In this document: positions 8,598-17,056 of the stretch, piece after piece
Layout of the letters: each line of letters opens with the position of its first letter
How positions within the stretch are numbered: position 1 is the stretch's first letter
Assembly: GCA_004017535.1 (NCBI GenBank)
Contig: SAJS01000031.1
Span: 1 to 37,460, forward strand
Length of the DNA stretch: 37,460 bases
Direction of reading: 5' to 3'
Source of the DNA: Mesorhizobium sp.
GTDB taxonomy: Bacteria > Pseudomonadota > Alphaproteobacteria > Rhizobiales > Rhizobiaceae
Translations under genes and position numbers: made by a program
Notes under the pieces: generated by a model
What the model was told of the DNA's origin: nothing
The model's database searches: none
What the model saw: the letters and a program-made list of their open reading frames with translations, nothing else

Positions 8598-9763
8598 GCC
8601 ATGCCGAACCGGTGAAGGTCGAGGTTGGGCTCGGCGACCGCGCCTATGACATCCTTATCGGTTCCGGATTGCTGGCGCGCGCCGGCGAGGAGATCGCGCG
8701 CCGACTTCCCGGCACCCGCGCGGCCATCGTCACCGACGAGAACGTCGCCGCCGCGCATCTGGGCACGCTGAAGGCAGGATTGGAGAAAGGCGGCATCCAG
8801 TCCGCCGTTATCACGCTCCCGGCCGGCGAGAAGACCAAGAGTTTCGCCCATCTCGAGGAGGTGGTCGACGGTGTGCTCGCCGCCAAGCTCGAACGCCGCG
8901 ACGTGGTGATCGCGCTCGGCGGCGGCGTCATCGGCGACCTGGCCGGCTTTGCATCCGGCATCGTGCGGCGCGGCATGAATTTCGTGCAGATCCCGACCTC
9001 GCTCTTGGCCCAGGTCGATTCCTCCGTCGGCGGCAAGACCGGCATCAACAGCCCGCGCGGCAAGAACCTGGTCGGCGTCTTCCACCAGCCCAGGCTGGTG
9101 CTGGCCGACACTCAAGTCCTCGACACGCTGCCCATCCGCGAGTTCCGCGCCGGCTATGCCGAGCTTGCCAAATACGGGCTGATCGATCGCCCGGCCTTCT
9201 TCGCCTGGCTCGAACAGAACTGGCGCGACGTCTTTGCCGGCGGCCCGGCGCGCGTCGAGGCGATCGCCGAGGCCTGCCGCGCCAAGGCTGATGTCGTCGC
9301 CCGTGACGAGTTCGAGACCGGCGACCGCGCGCTGCTCAATCTCGGCCACACATTCGGTCATGCGCTGGAAGCCGCCACGCACTATGACGGCGCGCGCCTC
9401 GTTCATGGCGAGGGCGTCGCCATCGGCATGGCGCTGGCGCATCGCTTTTCGGCGCGGCTCAACCTGGCGAGCCCGGACGACGCGGAACGCGTCGAGGCGC
9501 ATCTCAGCGCCGTCGGCCTGCCCTGGCGCATGGCCGATATTCCCGGCGAGTTGCCGGACGCCGAGGCGCTGCTTTCCTTCATCACGCAGGACAAGAAGGT
9601 CTCGCGCGGCGCGCTGACCTTCATCCTGACGCGCGGCATCGGCCAGTCGTTCATCGCCAAGGACGTGCCGCCCTCGGAAGTGCTTTCCTTCCTCAAGATG
9701 AGCCATCCCGCAGCGCTCAAGATGAGCCACCCCGAACGGTCCAAGAGGAGCCGTTCCGGATGA
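8594..9763 (+). CDS. aroB: 3-dehydroquinate synthase
   Basis: A 389-residue NAD- and zinc-dependent enzyme converting DAHP to 3-dehydroquinate, the second step of the shikimate pathway. Recognisable segments are the NAD site [41 protein letters not shown], the substrate Arg/Lys region, and the metal ligands in [11 protein letters not shown] and [12 protein letters not shown] is the start, overlapping the aroK stop. The extreme C terminus is odd: [16 protein letters not shown] is a tandem repeat of an 8-residue unit (24-bp period, 9692-9734), followed by a Ser/Arg/Lys-rich end. The corC-like gene begins inside the stop codon (ATGA overlap at 9760). Confidence 0.97.
   Translation: MSHAEPVKVEVGLGDRAYDILIGSGLLARAGEEIARRLPGTRAAIVTDENVAAAHLGTLKAGLEKGGIQSAVITLPAGEKTKSFAHLEEVVDGVLAAKLERRDVVIALGGGVIGDLAGFASGIVRRGMNFVQIPTSLLAQVDSSVGGKTGINSPRGKNLVGVFHQPRLVLADTQVLDTLPIREFRAGYAELAKYGLIDRPAFFAWLEQNWRDVFAGGPARVEAIAEACRAKADVVARDEFETGDRALLNLGHTFGHALEAATHYDGARLVHGEGVAIGMALAHRFSARLNLASPDDAERVEAHLSAVGLPWRMADIPGELPDAEALLSFITQDKKVSRGALTFILTRGIGQSFIAKDVPPSEVLSFLKMSHPAALKMSHPERSKRSRSG
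9692..9734 (+). repeat. 24-bp tandem repeat at the 3' end of aroB
   Basis: CTCAAGATGAGCCATCCCG at 9692-9710 recurs at 9716-9734 with one changed base. It encodes LKMSHP twice and lies just before the aroB stop and the overlapping start of the next gene. Confidence 0.8.
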
Positions 9764-10656
9764 TCGACGCCGGCTGGATCGTCGCAGCCGTCCTCGCCGC
9801 CATCGTAATCGTGGCGCTCCTGTTCCGCGCCCGGGTGCTTGCCGCTTCCGGCTACGCGCTGCGGCCGATCGAGCCGCAGCAGCGATCCGAGCGCAACGGC
9901 AAGGATCATGACAGCGACGATCCGCGTCGCGACGGCGAAGCCGGCCGCGAGGAGCGCAACCGGCTCGAGGGCCTCTTCGAGCTTGATGAGCTCGAAGTGT
10001 CGGACGTCATGGTCCATCGCACCAATATGCGCTCCGTCAATGCCGACAATGCGCCGGAGGCGGTGGTGCGCGAGATCCTCACGAGCCCGCACACCCGAAT
10101 GCCGCTGTGGAAGGGTTCGCTCGACAACATCGTCGGCGTCCTGCACGCGAAAGATCTGCTGAGGGCCCTCAATGAGGTCGGCAACGACTTTTCGCGGATC
10201 GACGTGATGAAGATCGCGGCGAAGCCTTGGTTTGTGCCGGACACCACCACCTTGCAGGAACAGCTCAACGCCTTCCTGCGGCGCAAGACGCATTTTGCCA
10301 TCGTCGTCGACGAGTATGGCGAGGTCGAAGGGCTGGTGACGCTGGAAGACATCATCGAGGAGATCGTCGGCGAGATAGCCGATGAGCACGACGTCGACAT
10401 GCAGGGCGTGAAGAAAGAAGCCGATGGCTCGGTCGTCGTCGACGGCACCGTGCCTATCCGCGACTTGAACCGCGCGCTCGACTGGAACCTGCCCGACGAG
10501 GAGGCGACGACGATCGCCGGTCTCGTCATCCATGAGACGCAGTCGATCCCGGAGGAGAAGCAGGCCTTCACCTTCCACGGCAAGCGTTTCGTCGTCATGA
10601 AGCGGGACAAGAACCGCATCGCGAGGTTGAGGATACGTCCCGCCAGCGAAGGCTGA
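9760..10656 (+). CDS. CorC/HlyC-like CBS-domain protein lacking the DUF21 membrane domain
   Basis: 298 residues. The soluble part is a textbook CNNM/CorC protein: [14 protein letters not shown], a CBS pair (about 85-210, with [21 protein letters not shown] and [30 protein letters not shown]) and a C-terminal CorC_HlyC domain (about 225-295, ending [16 protein letters not shown]). Rhizobial relatives next to aroB are, from memory, near 430 residues, with a DUF21 domain of several membrane helices. Here one helix (about 5-23) is followed by a charged linker ([21 protein letters not shown]) that joins the CBS part directly. The frame is intact. It is coupled to aroB by an ATGA overlap. The family is linked to magnesium/cobalt efflux; without DUF21, transport seems unlikely and a regulatory or anchored role is possible. 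Confidence 0.88.
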   Translation: MIDAGWIVAAVLAAIVIVALLFRARVLAASGYALRPIEPQQRSERNGKDHDSDDPRRDGEAGREERNRLEGLFELDELEVSDVMVHRTNMRSVNADNAPEAVVREILTSPHTRMPLWKGSLDNIVGVLHAKDLLRALNEVGNDFSRIDVMKIAAKPWFVPDTTTLQEQLNAFLRRKTHFAIVVDEYGEVEGLVTLEDIIEEIVGEIADEHDVDMQGVKKEADGSVVVDGTVPIRDLNRALDWNLPDEEATTIAGLVIHETQSIPEEKQAFTFHGKRFVVMKRDKNRIARLRIRPASEG

Positions 10657-10683
10657 CGCGTCCCGCTATTCAAGCCATGTCGC

Positions 10684-12228
10684 TCAGAGTTCCTTCGTCC
10701 AGCGCTCGCTGAGCGTCGCGCCAGTCCCGGCGTCGATTGCCGCCAGGCTGACCTCGTAGCCCCAGAGGTTGCGGATATGGCGCAGGGTTGCGTCGCGGCT
10801 TTGGCCCTCGAGCATGATGCCGTCCTTGACCTTATGCTGCAGCCGCAGATGCCGATCGCCCAGCAGGTCCACGTCGACCACCTGGATGTCGGGGCGGCTG
10901 GCACCGATATCGTAGCTTTGCGCCAGCGCCGACCTTATCCTGGCATAGCCGCGCTCATTGTGGATCGAGGCCACCTCGTAATGCGGCTCGTCGGCGCCGT
11001 CGGCCAGCGCGAAGAGCCGCCATTTGCGGATCAGCGCCGGGCTCAGATACTGGCGGATGAAGGATTCGTCGCGATGGTTGGCCCAGGCGTCGAGCAGGGT
11101 GTCGCGCCAGTCGCCGCGGCCGGCGATGTCCGGGAACCAGTCGCGGTCCTCGGCGGTGGGCGCGGTCGAGATGCGCTGGATGTCCTGCATCATGTCGAGG
11201 CCAAGCGCATAGGGATTGATGCCTGAGTAGCGCGGATCGTCATAGGACGGCTGGAAGACCACGTTGGAGTGGTTGCGCAGGATCTCGAGCATGGCGCCTT
11301 CGCCGATGCGGCCACCATCGAACAGCGTGTTCATGATCGTGTAGTGCACGAAGGTGGCGCAGCCTTCGTTCATCACCTGGGTTTGCCGCTGGGGGTAGAA
11401 ATATTGTGCGATGACGCGCACGATCCTGACGATCTCGCGCTGCCAGGGCTCAAGGACGAGGCTGTTCTTCTCCAGGAAATAGAGCAGGTTCTCCTCCGGC
11501 AGCTTGAGCGATTTCTTCCGCTCGGCAAGGATTTCGTCCCCTGCTTCCGGCTTGCTCTTTCCCTGCGAGGGCGGCAGCGTTCGCCACAGATCGTTGAAGG
11601 AGCGCTCCTCGTATTCGAGACGCTCGCGCAGCCCCTCGCGCTGCTGCTCGGACGACAGTTTCGGTGGCCGATGGTAGCGGAAGACGCCCTGCTCCATCAG
11701 CGCGTGGGCCGAGTCCAGGATCGCTTCCACGGCCGCCAGGCCATGCCGTTCCTCGCATCGGGCGATGTAGCCCTTGGCAAAATCCAGATAGCTCAAAATG
11801 CCGCCGGCATCGGTCCATTGCCGGAAGAGATGATTGTTCTTGAAGAAATGGTTGTGCCCGAGCGCGGCATGCGCGGTCACCAGGGCCTGCAGGGCCATGG
11901 TGTTCTCTTCCATCAAATAGACGATGCACGGGTTGGAGTTGATGACCAACTCATAGGCCAGGCCGCGCGCGCCCTTGCGGTAGAGAAATTCGTCGTAGAG
12001 GAAACGCTTGCCGAACGACCAATGCCGGTACATCAGCGGCATGCCGACCGAGGAATAGGCGTCGAGCATCTGCTCGGAAGAGATGACCTCCATCTGCACA
12101 GGATAGATGTCGAGGCCCAGCTCTTCGGTCCCGAGCGCCTCGATCTCGTCATAGACGCGGGACAGCTTTGCAAAATTCCAGTCCGAGCCGGAAAACAGCA
12201 GTTCGGATTTGCGCGCCTGGCTGACCAT
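10684..12228 (-). CDS. spoVR: SpoVR family protein
   Basis: A 514-residue protein of the SpoVR/YcgB family, cytosolic and of unknown biochemistry despite the sporulation name. Typical segments are DWNFAKLSRVYDEIE, MPLMYRHWSFGKRFLYDEF, LVINSNPCIVYLMEEN, HNHFFKNNHLF and the QTQVMNEGCATFVHYTIMN helix region. The frame is open further upstream (to 12342), but homology starts at MVSQARKSELLFSG. There GAGGG overlaps the yeaH stop codon and serves as the ribosome-binding site for ATG at 12228, so translation is coupled. It is the last gene of the prkA-yeaH-spoVR operon, and it is convergent with the CorC-like gene (27-base gap). Confidence 0.95.
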   Translation of the reverse strand: MVSQARKSELLFSGSDWNFAKLSRVYDEIEALGTEELGLDIYPVQMEVISSEQMLDAYSSVGMPLMYRHWSFGKRFLYDEFLYRKGARGLAYELVINSNPCIVYLMEENTMALQALVTAHAALGHNHFFKNNHLFRQWTDAGGILSYLDFAKGYIARCEERHGLAAVEAILDSAHALMEQGVFRYHRPPKLSSEQQREGLRERLEYEERSFNDLWRTLPPSQGKSKPEAGDEILAERKKSLKLPEENLLYFLEKNSLVLEPWQREIVRIVRVIAQYFYPQRQTQVMNEGCATFVHYTIMNTLFDGGRIGEGAMLEILRNHSNVVFQPSYDDPRYSGINPYALGLDMMQDIQRISTAPTAEDRDWFPDIAGRGDWRDTLLDAWANHRDESFIRQYLSPALIRKWRLFALADGADEPHYEVASIHNERGYARIRSALAQSYDIGASRPDIQVVDVDLLGDRHLRLQHKVKDGIMLEGQSRDATLRHIRNLWGYEVSLAAIDAGTGATLSERWTKEL

Positions 12229-12239
12229 TGCTGAAGCCC

Positions 12240-13550
12240 TCAAGCGCTCTTGCGCAGGGCGGGCTGCCTGGCGAAGAGCTCGCGGAAGACCGGGTAGATA
12301 TCGGCCGGCGCGGCAATGCGCCTCATCTGGAAGTTCGGCCATTTGCCGTCGACGGCGTTGTAGGCGCGCCAGAGCGACGTGCCGTTCTCGGTCGAGCCGA
12401 AGATATGGCTTTCCCGCTCGTCAATGATCTCCACATAGGCGAAATACTGGCAAAGCCGCATGAGCTTGCGATCGAGCAGTTCGATGCAGCGCTCGGAGTC
12501 GGTGGCGAAGTTGTCGCCGTCGGAGGCCTGGGCGGCGTAGATGTTCCACTCGGCGACCGGATAGCGTTCCTGGATGATGCGGTGCATTTCCTCGAGCGCG
12601 GTGGAAACGACCGTGCCACCGCTTTCGGTGTGGTAGAAGAACGTCTGCTCGTCCACCTCCTTGGCCTGGTGGGTATGGCGGATGAAGACGACCTCGATGC
12701 GTTCGTAGCGGCGCGTCAGGAAGAGATGCAGCAGCACGAAGAAGCGTTTGGCCAAATCCTTCTCGCGCTCTCCCATCGAACCCGAGACATCCATCAGGCA
12801 GAACATGACCGCGTTCGCATTGGGCACCGGCTGGGGATCAAAGCGGTTGAAACGGATGTCGACCGGATCGACATAGGCAATCCGCCTGCGCCGGCGCTCA
12901 AGCCGCTCGCGCTCTTCGCGCAGCGCCGCGATGCGTTCGCGCACAGCGGCGCTTGCCGGCTTCGATTCGAGTTCGGCGATCTGATGGGTGATTTCGTCCA
13001 CCTCCGCCTGCTTGGGGCGTCTCAGCGCGATGCGCCGCCCGTGGCTGTTGCGCATCGTGCGTCCGACATTGATGTTGGTCGGCGCTCCGCTTGCGGCGAA
13101 GCCTGCCCGCCTCGGCTTGAAGCTCAGTATCTGCTTGAGGTTGAGCTTGACCAGATCCGGCAGTTCGAGGTCTTCGAAGAAAAGGTCGAGCACCTCCTCG
13201 CGCGACAGCACGAAGCGGAAGTCGTCTTCGGATTCCATGGTCCCCGGAGCCGATCGGTAGCCTCCGCCGCCGCCAGGCTTGTCGATGAGATCGCCAGGGC
13301 TGAACGTCTTGTTGCCGGGCAGGATGTGCTGGCGCCGGCCGCTTTGCCTGTCGTCGCCGAAGCTCGGTTCGTCGGTGCCCTTGCGCGGCATCGGCACGGC
13401 GTGTTCGCGGTCGAGATCGGCGATGCCGCCGGTGCGGACCTTGTCGCGGATGCTGCGCTTGAGATCCTCGCGGGCGCGCCTGAGGAAGCGCTGGCGATTG
13501 CCAAGGCTCTTGTCTTTCGGGTTCAGACGGCGGTCGATGAAGATCGGCAT
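12240..13550 (-). CDS. yeaH: YeaH/YhbH family protein (DUF444) with VWA domain
   Basis: 436 residues. It starts in the family-typical way (MPIFIDRRLNPKDKSLGNRQRF), followed by a Gly-rich linker (about 93-97), a coiled-coil stretch of Arg/Glu (about 183-223) and a C-terminal von Willebrand A domain with the MIDAS motif DVSGSMG (D254, S256, S258). In Escherichia coli, YeaH works with the kinase YeaG (PrkA) in nitrogen-starvation and stationary-phase stress. It lies 19 bases after prkA and 11 bases before spoVR. It is probably the VWA partner of the AAA+ type kinase upstream. Confidence 0.95.
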   Translation of the reverse strand: MPIFIDRRLNPKDKSLGNRQRFLRRAREDLKRSIRDKVRTGGIADLDREHAVPMPRKGTDEPSFGDDRQSGRRQHILPGNKTFSPGDLIDKPGGGGGYRSAPGTMESEDDFRFVLSREEVLDLFFEDLELPDLVKLNLKQILSFKPRRAGFAASGAPTNINVGRTMRNSHGRRIALRRPKQAEVDEITHQIAELESKPASAAVRERIAALREERERLERRRRRIAYVDPVDIRFNRFDPQPVPNANAVMFCLMDVSGSMGEREKDLAKRFFVLLHLFLTRRYERIEVVFIRHTHQAKEVDEQTFFYHTESGGTVVSTALEEMHRIIQERYPVAEWNIYAAQASDGDNFATDSERCIELLDRKLMRLCQYFAYVEIIDERESHIFGSTENGTSLWRAYNAVDGKWPNFQMRRIAAPADIYPVFRELFARQPALRKSA

Positions 13551-13569
13551 GGCACCGTTCGGGCGTCCC

Positions 13570-15519
13570 TCAACCCGCCTTGTTCACGCGCATGTACCAG
13601 TCGACCAATCGGCGCACCTGCCGCTGGGTATAGCCGCGCTCCACCATGCGCTGCACGAATTCATTGTGCCGCTTCTCCGTGACGCTATCCTGCTTGGAAC
13701 CGAAGCTGATCACCGGCAACAGGTCCTCGACCTGGCCGAACATGCGCTTCTCGATAACCTCGCGAAGCTTTTCATAACTCGTCCAGGAAGGATTGCGGCC
13801 ATGGTTGCGCGCCCGGGCGCGCAAGGTGAATTTGACCACTTCGTTGCGGAAGTCCTTGGGGTTGGCGATGCCGGCCGGCTTTTCGACCTGCGACAACTCC
13901 TTCTCCAGAACCTCGCGGTTGAGGATCTGGCCGGTGTCGGGGTCCTTGTAGTCCTGATCCTCGATCCAGGCATCGGCATAAGCGATGTAGCGGTCGAAGA
14001 GGTTCTGGCCGTACTCGCTGTAGGACTCCAGATAGGCCTTCTGGATCTCGTGGCCGATGAACTCGGCATAGCGGCTAGCGAGTTCCGACTTGATGAACTC
14101 GAGATAGGCGGCCTCCGTTTCCTTCGGGAATTGCTCGCGCTTGATCGCCTCTTCGAGGATGTACATCAGGTGGACGGGATCGGCGGCCACCTCCTTGGTG
14201 TCGTAGTTGAAGGTCTGCGACAGGATCTTGAAGGCGAAACGTGTGCTGACGCCGGTCATGCCCTCGTCGACGCCGGCGGCATCGCGATATTCCTGCACCG
14301 ATTTCGCCTTCGGGTCGATCTCCTTGAGGTTCTCGCCGTCATAGGCGCGCATCTTGGTGTAGAGCGGCGAGTTCTCATGCTCGGCAAGGCGGGTCGAGAC
14401 GGTGAAGCGGCTGAGAATGTCCAGCACCTCCGGGGCGCAAGGACTGTTCGCCAGCTCACTTTCGCGCAGCAGCTTCTCGTAGATTTGCCGCTCCTCGGTG
14501 ATGCGCAGGCAATAGGGAACCTTGACCACGAGGATGCGGTCGAGGAAGGCCTCATTGTTCTTGTTGTTCTTGAACTGCTGCCATTCCGATTCGTTGGAAT
14601 GGGCGACGACGATGCCCTGATAGGGGAAAGCCCCGAAATTCTCGGTGCCGTTGTAGCTGCCTTCCTGGGTCGCGGTCAGCAGCGGATGCAGGACCTTGAT
14701 CGGCGCCTTGAACATCTCGACGAATTCGAGCAGGCCCTGCGTGGTCCGGTTCAGACCGCCGCTGTAGGAATAGGCGTCCGGGTCGGACTGGCTGAAATGC
14801 TCCAACTGCCTGATGTCGACCTTGCCGACCAGCGCCGAGACATCCTGATTGTTCTCGTCGCCGGGCTCGGTCTTGGCGATGGAGATCTGACGCAGCCGCG
14901 ACGGCATCAGCTTGACGACGCTGAATTTCGAGATGTCGCCCTTCAGCTCATCCAGGCGCTTGGCCGCCCAGGGCGAGATCAGTCCGTTCAGGCGGCGGCG
15001 GGCGATGCCGTATTTGTCCTCCAGCAGATCGCCCATCCGGTCGGGATGGAAGAGGCCTAGCGGCGATTCGAAGATCGGGCTGATCTGGTTGCCGACCTTG
15101 AGCGTGTAGATCGGCCGCTCTTCCATCAGCTTCTTCAGTCGTTCGGCGAGCGAGGATTTGCCGCCGCCGACCGGGCCGAGAAGATAGAGGATCTGCTTGC
15201 GCTCCTCGAGGCCCTGCGAGGCGTAGCGGAAATATCCGGCGATGCGCTCGATCGTATCCTCCATTCCGTAGAAGTCGGAAAAGGAAGGATAGATCTTTAT
15301 AGTGCGGTTGGAGAAAATGCGGCCGAGCCGCTCGTCCTTGCTGGTGTCGACCAGGTTCGGCTCGCCGATCGCCTCGACCATGCGCTCCGGCGCCGAGGCG
15401 TACATGGATTTGTCCTCGCGGCAGGCCAGCAGATATTGCTGAAGGCTGATCTCTTCCTGTGCCGCATTGGAATAGATCTCCGAAAACAGATCGAAGACGT
15501 CGGATTGGTTCTCGTGCAT
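13570..15519 (-). CDS. prkA: PrkA family serine protein kinase (YeaG-like, AAA+)
   Basis: 649 residues, matching the family. The N-terminal AAA_PrkA ATPase domain has the P-loop LLGPVGGGKSSLAERL (about 113-128) and HSNESEWQQFKNNKNNEAFLDRI further on; the C-terminal PrkA kinase domain follows. It phosphorylates proteins in several bacteria and, with YeaH and SpoVR, forms a conserved stress unit. The ATG at 15519 has GAGG (15529-15532) as ribosome-binding site, directly next to an 8-bp hairpin. An EcfG-like promoter (15570-15594) lies upstream, suggesting control by the general stress response. Confidence 0.97.
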   Translation of the reverse strand: MHENQSDVFDLFSEIYSNAAQEEISLQQYLLACREDKSMYASAPERMVEAIGEPNLVDTSKDERLGRIFSNRTIKIYPSFSDFYGMEDTIERIAGYFRYASQGLEERKQILYLLGPVGGGKSSLAERLKKLMEERPIYTLKVGNQISPIFESPLGLFHPDRMGDLLEDKYGIARRRLNGLISPWAAKRLDELKGDISKFSVVKLMPSRLRQISIAKTEPGDENNQDVSALVGKVDIRQLEHFSQSDPDAYSYSGGLNRTTQGLLEFVEMFKAPIKVLHPLLTATQEGSYNGTENFGAFPYQGIVVAHSNESEWQQFKNNKNNEAFLDRILVVKVPYCLRITEERQIYEKLLRESELANSPCAPEVLDILSRFTVSTRLAEHENSPLYTKMRAYDGENLKEIDPKAKSVQEYRDAAGVDEGMTGVSTRFAFKILSQTFNYDTKEVAADPVHLMYILEEAIKREQFPKETEAAYLEFIKSELASRYAEFIGHEIQKAYLESYSEYGQNLFDRYIAYADAWIEDQDYKDPDTGQILNREVLEKELSQVEKPAGIANPKDFRNEVVKFTLRARARNHGRNPSWTSYEKLREVIEKRMFGQVEDLLPVISFGSKQDSVTEKRHNEFVQRMVERGYTQRQVRRLVDWYMRVNKAG

Positions 15520-15533
15520 GATGCTTTGCCTCG

Positions 15534-15558
15534 GAGCCGATAGGCTGCCAATCGGCTC
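15534..15558 (-). promoter_or_regulatory. Leader hairpin next to the prkA ribosome-binding site
   Basis: GAGCCGAT (15534-15541) and ATCGGCTC (15551-15558) form a perfect 8-bp stem with a 9-base loop in the presumed prkA leader. The Shine-Dalgarno GAGG begins one base after the stem, so folding could affect ribosome access. The hairpin is seen; the regulation is inferred. Confidence 0.5.
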
Positions 15559-15569
15559 ATCGCTTCATC

Positions 15570-15594
15570 AACCACCGGAAAGCATTGTGGTTCC
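15570..15594 (-). promoter_or_regulatory. Candidate EcfG (general stress response) promoter of prkA-yeaH-spoVR
   Basis: On the minus strand GGAAC (15590-15594) is followed after 16 bases by GGTT (15570-15573). The alphaproteobacterial EcfG consensus is GGAAC, 16-17 bases, CGTT; only one base differs. It lies 51-75 bases before the prkA start codon. A palindrome CCTTCA-TG-TGAAGG (15594-15607) overlaps its upstream edge by one base. Confidence 0.5.
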
Positions 15595-15607
15595 CTTCAT
15601 GTGAAGG
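15594..15607. promoter_or_regulatory. Operator-like palindrome upstream of prkA
   Basis: CCTTCA and TGAAGG are perfect inverted arms separated by TG. The site abuts the candidate EcfG -35 element and lies in the gap divergent to the alpha/beta hydrolase. The binding protein is unknown. Confidence 0.35.
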
Positions 15608-15810
15608 AAGAGCGCACAATGCACCCCGACATTGGCCTTCGGGACACCCCGACTCGGCCTTAAATGCTCGCCTATGAACATACGTGGTGATTGCCAGCGG
15701 ACGGTCAAGGAGCGGATTTGGTTTCGCACCGAAAGTTGTCATTTTTGGTTCGTAAACGAGGCGTGGCGAGCATCCGTGCCCGCCGCGACACAACCTGGCC
15801 GGAGATGACG

Positions 15811-16617
15811 ATGATCGATCGACGCAGCTTCATCGTGGCAGCCCTGGCGACGCTGTTGCCGCCTGGTGCGTCAGCCGCCGGCCGTCCGGGCCAGCCGGAA
15901 CCGCAAACCCTCGATTACGGTCCGGCCAAGCTCGACATCTACGCGCCGGCCGGCGCGAAGAACCTGCCGGTGGTGTTCTTCGTCCATGGCGGCGCCTGGC
16001 GGTTCGGCAAGCGCAGCCAGGTCGGCTCAAAGCCGGACTTCTTGCTCGCCAATGGCTTCGTGTTCGTCTCGATCGATTACCGCATGCTGCCGGAAGCGGA
16101 TGTCGCCACCCAGGCCGGCGATGTCGAAAAGGCCTGTGCCTATGTGCGCGCCAACATCGCCCGACATGGCGGCGATCCGGACCGCATCGTCGGCATGGGC
16201 CATTCGGCCGGCTGCCATCTGGTCGCGCTGACCGGCATGCGCGGAGGGTTGCCGGGCGTCGCCGCGCTGATCCTGGACGATACCAGGGCCTATGATCTTG
16301 CCGCGCTTTCGAGGAATGGCGGCATGGCGCGCGCCTATGCGCGTGTCTTCTCCGACCCGAAACAATGGGCGGCGCTTTCGCCCGCGACCTTTGTCGAGGG
16401 CAAAAAACATCCGCCGACCTTCATCGCCTATTCGCGCGCGCCCGGGCGAGGCGAAGAGTCAAAGGCTTTCGCGGAACGCCTGCGCGCCACCGGCACCAAG
16501 GTCACGCTGTTCGACGGCAGCGCCTATACGCATATGTCGATCAATGGCAATTTCGGTGAGGATGGCGACGCCTTGACCGCGGCGGCGCTAGCCTTCCTGA
16601 AGGCGACGGTGGCCTGA
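15811..16617 (+). CDS. Alpha/beta hydrolase (exported, carboxylesterase-like)
   Basis: A 268-residue hydrolase of the BD-FAE/kynurenine formamidase-like esterase group. The oxyanion motif is VHGGAW, the nucleophile elbow GHSAGCH, and the late His is in AYTHMS. The N terminus (IDRRSFIVAALATLLPPGASAA) is a twin-arginine-like signal peptide, so export is likely. Of several ATGs, 15811 is chosen because GGAG lies six bases upstream; 15805 would overlap that site. The substrate cannot be predicted. It is divergent from prkA and ends one base before the bolA stop codon on the other strand. Confidence 0.88.
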   Translation: MIDRRSFIVAALATLLPPGASAAGRPGQPEPQTLDYGPAKLDIYAPAGAKNLPVVFFVHGGAWRFGKRSQVGSKPDFLLANGFVFVSIDYRMLPEADVATQAGDVEKACAYVRANIARHGGDPDRIVGMGHSAGCHLVALTGMRGGLPGVAALILDDTRAYDLAALSRNGGMARAYARVFSDPKQWAALSPATFVEGKKHPPTFIAYSRAPGRGEESKAFAERLRATGTKVTLFDGSAYTHMSINGNFGEDGDALTAAALAFLKATVA

Positions 16618-16920
16618 CTACCAGCGCGTCTTCTCGCCGGGTGCGGCCGGCTCGATCGCCAGCGCATGCACGCCTGCCTTCAGTTCGTCGGCAAGCAGTT
16701 GGTTGACGGCGCGGTGGCGGTCGATGCGGCTCATACCGGCAAAACTCGGTGAGACAATGCGGACGCGGAAATGCGTCTCGCCGGTGCCGTCGAACGTCGC
16801 GTGGTGGCCGGACTCGACATGGTGATGGCCTGCATGAAGGTGGCTTTCATTGATGACGGCGAGCCGTTCGGGCGAAAATGCCGCTTTCAGCTTGTCTTCC
16901 ATCTTGGCCTGTATGGACAT
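16618..16920 (-). CDS. bolA: BolA family protein
   Basis: 100 residues with the BolA fold: ERLAVINESHLHAGHHH, then THFRVRIVS and the helix RHRAVNQLLADEL. BolA proteins bind [2Fe-2S] clusters together with monothiol glutaredoxins, and some act as transcription regulators; the His ligands in the loop AGHHHVESGHH fit this. A promoter candidate with a perfect TTGACA lies about 100 bases upstream. Confidence 0.95.
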   Translation of the reverse strand: MSIQAKMEDKLKAAFSPERLAVINESHLHAGHHHVESGHHATFDGTGETHFRVRIVSPSFAGMSRIDRHRAVNQLLADELKAGVHALAIEPAAPGEKTRW

Positions 16921-17002
16921 CAGGGCTTCCCTTCACCACATATGCGGCACAGCCGCAAAATCTTGTATTTCGACCGCTTTTAAGCCGCGATTCAGCGGTT
17001 AG

Positions 17003-17025
17003 GGCGATCATCTGCGAAATGTCAA
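17003..17025 (-). promoter_or_regulatory. Candidate promoter of bolA
   Basis: On the minus strand TTGACA (17020-17025) is followed after about 17 bases by CTAACC, which keeps only CTA of the rhizobial -10 (CTATAT). The -35 match is strong and the -10 weak, so assignment is tentative. Confidence 0.35.
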
Positions 17026-17032
17026 TTCTTGT

Positions 17033-17046
17033 TTCGCACATGCGAA
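17033..17046. promoter_or_regulatory. Operator-like palindrome between bolA and the J-domain gene
   Basis: TTCGCA and TGCGAA are perfect arms around CA. A third half-site TGCGAA occurs at 17013-17018. The sites bracket the bolA -35 and lie 10 bases before the J-domain gene, a place where one regulator could act on both genes. The cognate protein is unknown. Confidence 0.4.
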
Positions 17047-17056
17047 CAGCCCATAA

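Noticed and set aside
15557-15793. 78-residue minus-strand frame upstream of prkA
   Set aside because: It covers the EcfG-like promoter and palindrome, has no recognisable domain or good ribosome-binding site, and begins with sequence unlike neighbouring genes.
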